Origin: Streptomyces amritsarensis
GTDB lineage: Bacteria > Actinomycetota > Actinomycetes > Streptomycetales > Streptomycetaceae
Direction: 5' to 3'
Assembly (NCBI RefSeq): GCF_001953875.1
Contig: NZ_MQUR01000024.1
Location: forward strand, 1-64,000
DNA: 64,000 nucleotides
The notes under the pieces are model-generated. The model worked only from the letters and a program-made list of their open reading frames with translations. It did no database searches and was not told the DNA's origin. Of this stretch, positions 61,057 through 64,000 are shown in pieces. Numbering within the stretch: position 1 is the stretch's first letter; each line of letters starts with the position of its first letter. A program made the translations under genes and the position numbers.

Positions 61057-62310
61057 ATGCGACAGGTACTGAGCCGACAGGTACTGGGCAAGGGCATGCT
61101 CACGGCGGCAGCCGCGTCGAGCCTGTTGTCGATCGCGACCGGGGCGGCCTACGCGCACACCGGTGCCGCGGCCGAGGCCTCGCATTCGCCGGGGGTGCTG
61201 GCCGGCAACAGCGTCTCGGTACCCATCACGTTCTCCCCGAACGTGTGCGGCAACAGCGTGGACGGCGGTGCGGCCCTCAACCCCGCGATGGGGAACACCT
61301 GCGTCACCGCCGGCGGATCGCACACCGGCGCGGGCCACGACTACGAGCGCTACCTGAGCCCCGAACAGGCCGAGGCCTTCGAGCGCTACCTCGGCGAGCG
61401 CGCCGGCCGCCACGCGCTCCCGGAACAACGCCAGGAGACGCGGCCCTACGAGGTGCCGCGGCAGCAGGTGCCACGGCCTGAGGCGGCCCGGCCCGAGGCG
61501 GCCCTGCCTGAGCAGGCGGCGCCTGGGCAGGTGCGGCCCGAGGCCCCCCGGAAGGAGGGGCCCCGCCACGCCAAGCCGCGCCACGAGGAGCCGCGCCACG
61601 AGGAGCCGCGCCACGAGGGCGGCTACGGCGGTCCCGGCGGGCAGGAGGACCGCGAGGAGGAGTGCGACGACCACCCCGCACCGCCCCCGCCGGCCCACCA
61701 CGCCCCGCCCGCACCCGAGCACCCGCACCCGAAGCCGGAGCCGGTGGAGGACCACCCGGCCCCGCTGCCCGTCCCCGTCCCGGAACCGGTCCAGGAGGCG
61801 CCGGCGCCGCCCGCGGAGCAGCCCGTACCGCTCCCCGCCCCGGCGCCCGCCCCGCAGCCGCCGGCCGAGGAGGCCCCCAAGCCGCTGCCCGCCCCGCAGC
61901 CGCCGGCCGAGGAGGCCCCGCACACGCTGCCCGCCCCCGCACCGGGCCCTGCCCCGGTGGCCGAGGAGGAGGCGCCGCCCGCGCCGCCGCACGGCAGCCA
62001 CCCCGTGGAACGCCCGGCTCCCGCCCCGGCCCCGGCCCCCGAGGCCGCGCCGCCGGCGGACCAGCCGCCGGCCGCCCCCTCGGGCGACACCCCCGTCCAC
62101 GTACCGCCGGGTCCCGCGCCGGCGCCCGCACCGGAAGGCGCGCCCGCGCCCGCGCCGGTCCCCGTACCGGCTCCGGCTCCGGCCCCCGCCCTGGCGGGGA
62201 CGCCCCGGCTGGCGGAGACCGGCGCGGGTCAGCCCGCTGCCGCGGCGGCCCTCGCCTCGGCGCTGATCCTGGGCGGCGCCATTCTGTACCGGCGCTCGCG
62301 CGCCGCCTGA
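61057..62310 (+). CDS. Long chaplin with sortase signal
   Basis: 417 residues. Signal peptide, one chaplin domain (HSPGVLAGNSVSVPITFSP, NVCGNSV, MGNTCV), a His/Glu/Arg region with HEEPRHEEPRHE repeats, a ~200-residue Pro/Ala/Glu stalk, then RLAETG, a hydrophobic segment (AAALASALILGGAILY) and RRSRAA. LAETG fits Streptomyces class E sortases, so it should be anchored to peptidoglycan. Known long chaplins carry two chaplin domains; this has one. Confidence 0.92.
   Translation: MRQVLSRQVLGKGMLTAAAASSLLSIATGAAYAHTGAAAEASHSPGVLAGNSVSVPITFSPNVCGNSVDGGAALNPAMGNTCVTAGGSHTGAGHDYERYLSPEQAEAFERYLGERAGRHALPEQRQETRPYEVPRQQVPRPEAARPEAALPEQAAPGQVRPEAPRKEGPRHAKPRHEEPRHEEPRHEGGYGGPGGQEDREEECDDHPAPPPPAHHAPPAPEHPHPKPEPVEDHPAPLPVPVPEPVQEAPAPPAEQPVPLPAPAPAPQPPAEEAPKPLPAPQPPAEEAPHTLPAPAPGPAPVAEEEAPPAPPHGSHPVERPAPAPAPAPEAAPPADQPPAAPSGDTPVHVPPGPAPAPAPEGAPAPAPVPVPAPAPAPALAGTPRLAETGAGQPAAAAALASALILGGAILYRRSRAA
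61849..61930. repeat. Pro-rich repeat in the long-chaplin stalk
   Basis: A 48-base unit coding PAPQPPAEEAPKPL-type sequence occurs twice in tandem with near identity. Confidence 0.7.
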
Positions 62311-62339
62311 CCGGCAATACCGGTAATCGGAAGAAATAT

Positions 62340-62373
62340 CGGCCGGAGAATCCCGTGACGGATTCTCCGGCCG
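62340..62373 (+). terminator. Long-chaplin terminator
   Basis: Perfect 14-base stem (CGGCCGGAGAATCC / GGATTCTCCGGCCG) with a CGTGAC loop, 29 bases after the stop. Confidence 0.85.
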
Positions 62374-62488
62374 CTGTCATGTACCCGTGCGTTCGCGTTT
62401 CCCGGGCGCCCCGGAATCGTTGTGCATGGCGAAAGCGGCGCGCCGGTCGCCGCCACGCCTCTGTCCACGAAAGAAGAGGATTTCGATA

Positions 62489-62836
62489 ATGAAGCTCACG
62501 AAGGTCGCCGCTGTCGTCGTCGGCTCCGTCGCCGCCCTCGGCGCCTCCGGTACCGCGTTCGCCGCCGAGCCGGCGGCCGCGATGCCCCCCATGAGCCTGA
62601 CCGGCGGGGTGACCCAGACGCTGGACGCCGTCGCCCCCGTCACCGAGAACCTCCCGCAGACGGTGGGCAACGGCCTGGCCGAGCAGGGGGACACCGTCAA
62701 CAAGGTCGTGGGGACCGCCCAGAAGGTCAACAAGGTCCGCAACGACGTCCCCGGCACCGTCCTCGGCCTCGCGAACGGCGCCACCCAGGCATCGCCGATG
62801 CTCGGCGGCGTCCAGCTCAACGGCGGCAAGGGCTGA
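62489..62836 (+). CDS. Small secreted protein of chaplin locus
   Basis: 115 residues: signal peptide (VAAVVVGSVAALGASGTAFA), then MSLTGGVTQTLDAVAPVTEN and DTVNKVVGTAQKVNKVRNDV. No Cys. ATG 62489 with GAGGA eight bases upstream. Homologues are often mislabelled ATP-binding protein; no ATP site is visible. Likely a cell-wall or sheath component. Confidence 0.82.
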   Translation: MKLTKVAAVVVGSVAALGASGTAFAAEPAAAMPPMSLTGGVTQTLDAVAPVTENLPQTVGNGLAEQGDTVNKVVGTAQKVNKVRNDVPGTVLGLANGATQASPMLGGVQLNGGKG

Positions 62837-62893
62837 ATCACCCCCGCGCGGCCGGCTCCGGCGGGGCTGCCGGCCCGCACCCGCCGAACAAGA

Positions 62894-62930
62894 CTGTGGG
62901 CGCCACCGGCAAGGCCGGGGCGCCCACGGT
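62894..62930. terminator. Bidirectional terminator between convergent genes
   Basis: Nine-base arms GTGGGCGCC / GGCGCCCAC with an inner CCGG stem, between the stops of the small secreted protein and the minus-strand chaplin. Confidence 0.7.
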
Positions 62931-62947
62931 CAGTTGTCCGACCGACG

Positions 62948-63187
62948 TCAGTCGTTGACGCAGACGTTGCCGAACGCCGGGTTCAGCAGGGCGATCACGT
63001 TCACGGTGTTGCCGCAGACGTTGACCGGGACGTGCACCGGGACCTGGAGCAGGTTGCCGGAGAGGACGCCGGGGGAACCCACGGCCGCGCCCTCGGCCGA
63101 CGAGTCGGCGACGGCGGAGCCGGCGGCACCGGCCGCGGCGAGACCAGCGGTGGCCAGGACCAGGGCGGCCTTCTTGGCAGAGTTCAT
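62948..63187 (-). CDS. Short chaplin
   Basis: 79 residues: signal peptide (AALVLATAGLAAAGAAGSAVA), then GSPGVLSGNLLQVPVHVPVN, VCGNTVNVIALL and FGNVCVND with both Cys. ATG 63187 with AGAAGGTG upstream. Confidence 0.94.
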   Translation of the reverse strand: MNSAKKAALVLATAGLAAAGAAGSAVADSSAEGAAVGSPGVLSGNLLQVPVHVPVNVCGNTVNVIALLNPAFGNVCVND

Positions 63188-63333
63188 GGGAAGTGCACCT
63201 TCTGTTCGACGTTCCGCCCCGCTCCGGGGCTCACACCGAGCGAAACGGTTCCACACTCCCCGACGACACGGTTTCGCGCACGATCAGACCTGTTCGGCTC
63301 AATCGCCTTCACCGTGTTGCCGTTCCGGTCCCG

Positions 63334-63780
63334 TCACGGGAGGGCGGGCAGCTGCACCTCCGGGAGTTGCACGTCGGGGATCTCCACGTCGGGGATCTCC
63401 GGCACGAGTTCGCCCGGCACCGCCGGAGCGGGCAGCGCCGGCGGGGTGAGCGGCACCTGCGGGAGCTCGACCCCGGGGATCTCGGGGAGCTGCACCCCCG
63501 GGATGCTCGGCAGGTTGATCTCCGGCAGCTTGATCTCGGGGAGCTTGATCTCCGGGATCTTGATCTCCGGCAGGGTGACACCCGCCGGCAGCAGGGCCTT
63601 GATCTGCTCGAGGAGGCCGTTGACGAGGTCGTCGATCGGCCCGGCCGGGGCCGCCTTGGTGGACACCGCACCGGAGCCGGAGTCGAGAGCGCTCGCGGGT
63701 GCGGCCGCGCCGGTCAGTATGACGACGGCCAGCGCCGAGGGGACGAGGAGGCGGGCGCGGGACGGCTTCGTGCGGTGCAT
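63334..63780 (-). CDS. Secreted PEI/PEIK-repeat protein
   Basis: 148 residues. Signal peptide (LLVPSALAVVILTGAAAPASA), a short helix (IDDLVNGLLEQIKALLPAGV), then ~85 residues of Leu/Ile-Pro-Glu-Ile/Val repeats (LPEIKIPEIKLPEIKLPEIN, then LPEIPGVELPQV). Every fourth to fifth residue is Pro. No Cys and no known domain. ATG 63780 with AAGGAAC seven bases upstream. Adjacent to chaplins, so probably a structural surface protein. Confidence 0.8.
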   Translation of the reverse strand: MHRTKPSRARLLVPSALAVVILTGAAAPASALDSGSGAVSTKAAPAGPIDDLVNGLLEQIKALLPAGVTLPEIKIPEIKLPEIKLPEINLPSIPGVQLPEIPGVELPQVPLTPPALPAPAVPGELVPEIPDVEIPDVQLPEVQLPALP

Positions 63781-64000
63781 GGGGGGTTCCTTCGCGTGGG
63801 GACACGGGGACACGGGGGCGGCCCGGACCGGACCGCTCCTTGACTCACCGTGGGAACACCGCGCACGGAGCGCAACAGGAAGCCGGGCGACTGGGGGCCG
63901 CGTACGGGCTTCGCGCACCTGTCCGCAGGCGGCTCACCCGGGCTGGGGAAAACATCGGGACGCGCGGGCCGTTTGAGTGAAGCAGCGGAACCAACCCCCT

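Overview
The window is chromosomal DNA from a high-GC actinomycete, almost certainly a Streptomyces. Evidence: strong GC bias at third codon positions, frequent GTG/TTG starts, a chaplin and rodlin gene cluster, sepX next to a molybdenum-cofactor operon, a tricorn protease, and small Streptomyces-type families (DUF5949, DUF6299, DUF3344). All assignments come from reading the sequence and from family knowledge; no search was run.

Left part (1-15740). An MMPL transporter, cut by the window edge, and its TetR regulator lie divergent to a tricorn protease, with two near-identical operator-like sites between them. Next is a tightly overlapping Baeyer-Villiger monooxygenase / alpha-beta hydrolase / short-chain dehydrogenase operon with a divergent MerR regulator, then exonuclease III, a GNAT acetyltransferase and a CaiB-type CoA-transferase. 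From about 12.3 to 15.7 kb the region looks accessory: a tyrosinase-family copper protein, a lipoprotein, and two divergent genes that both lack their 5' ends at the same point, ending at a tRNA-Ala(CGC) gene.

Conserved core (15740-31930). sepX, a RimJ-like acetyltransferase, mog, moaC, glp (moeA) and galU run leftward. 5-formyl-THF cyclo-ligase, a penicillin acylase, a K+/H+-type antiporter, an MFS exporter, an FmdB zinc-ribbon protein with a sigma-R-like promoter and a CIRCE-like operator, MTA phosphorylase, an AhpD-like protein, a SAF-domain protein and mscL follow.

Middle (31930-43350). A two-HTH regulator faces a DUF4097 / ABC transporter operon, with promoter and repeat elements readable between them. 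Then come LtrA, a cytochrome P450, DUF5949, a DUF4352-like lipoprotein, DUF6299, a PAS-GAF-SpoIIE-kinase phosphatase and small proteins.

Right part (43340-64000). A cell-surface region. A flavoprotein and an ATP-grasp enzyme precede a secreted GH26-like glycosidase. An exopolysaccharide operon follows (glycosyltransferases, priming sugar-phosphate transferase, O-antigen-ligase-like protein, MurJ/Wzx-like flippase, polysaccharide deacetylase, Wzz-like protein, FemAB-like acyltransferase), nearly all with 1-11 bp overlaps. Directly beside it are a DUF3344 protein, three short chaplins, one long sortase-anchored chaplin, a rodlin and two further small secreted proteins. The arrangement suggests a joint polysaccharide plus amyloid-sheath surface-assembly locus.
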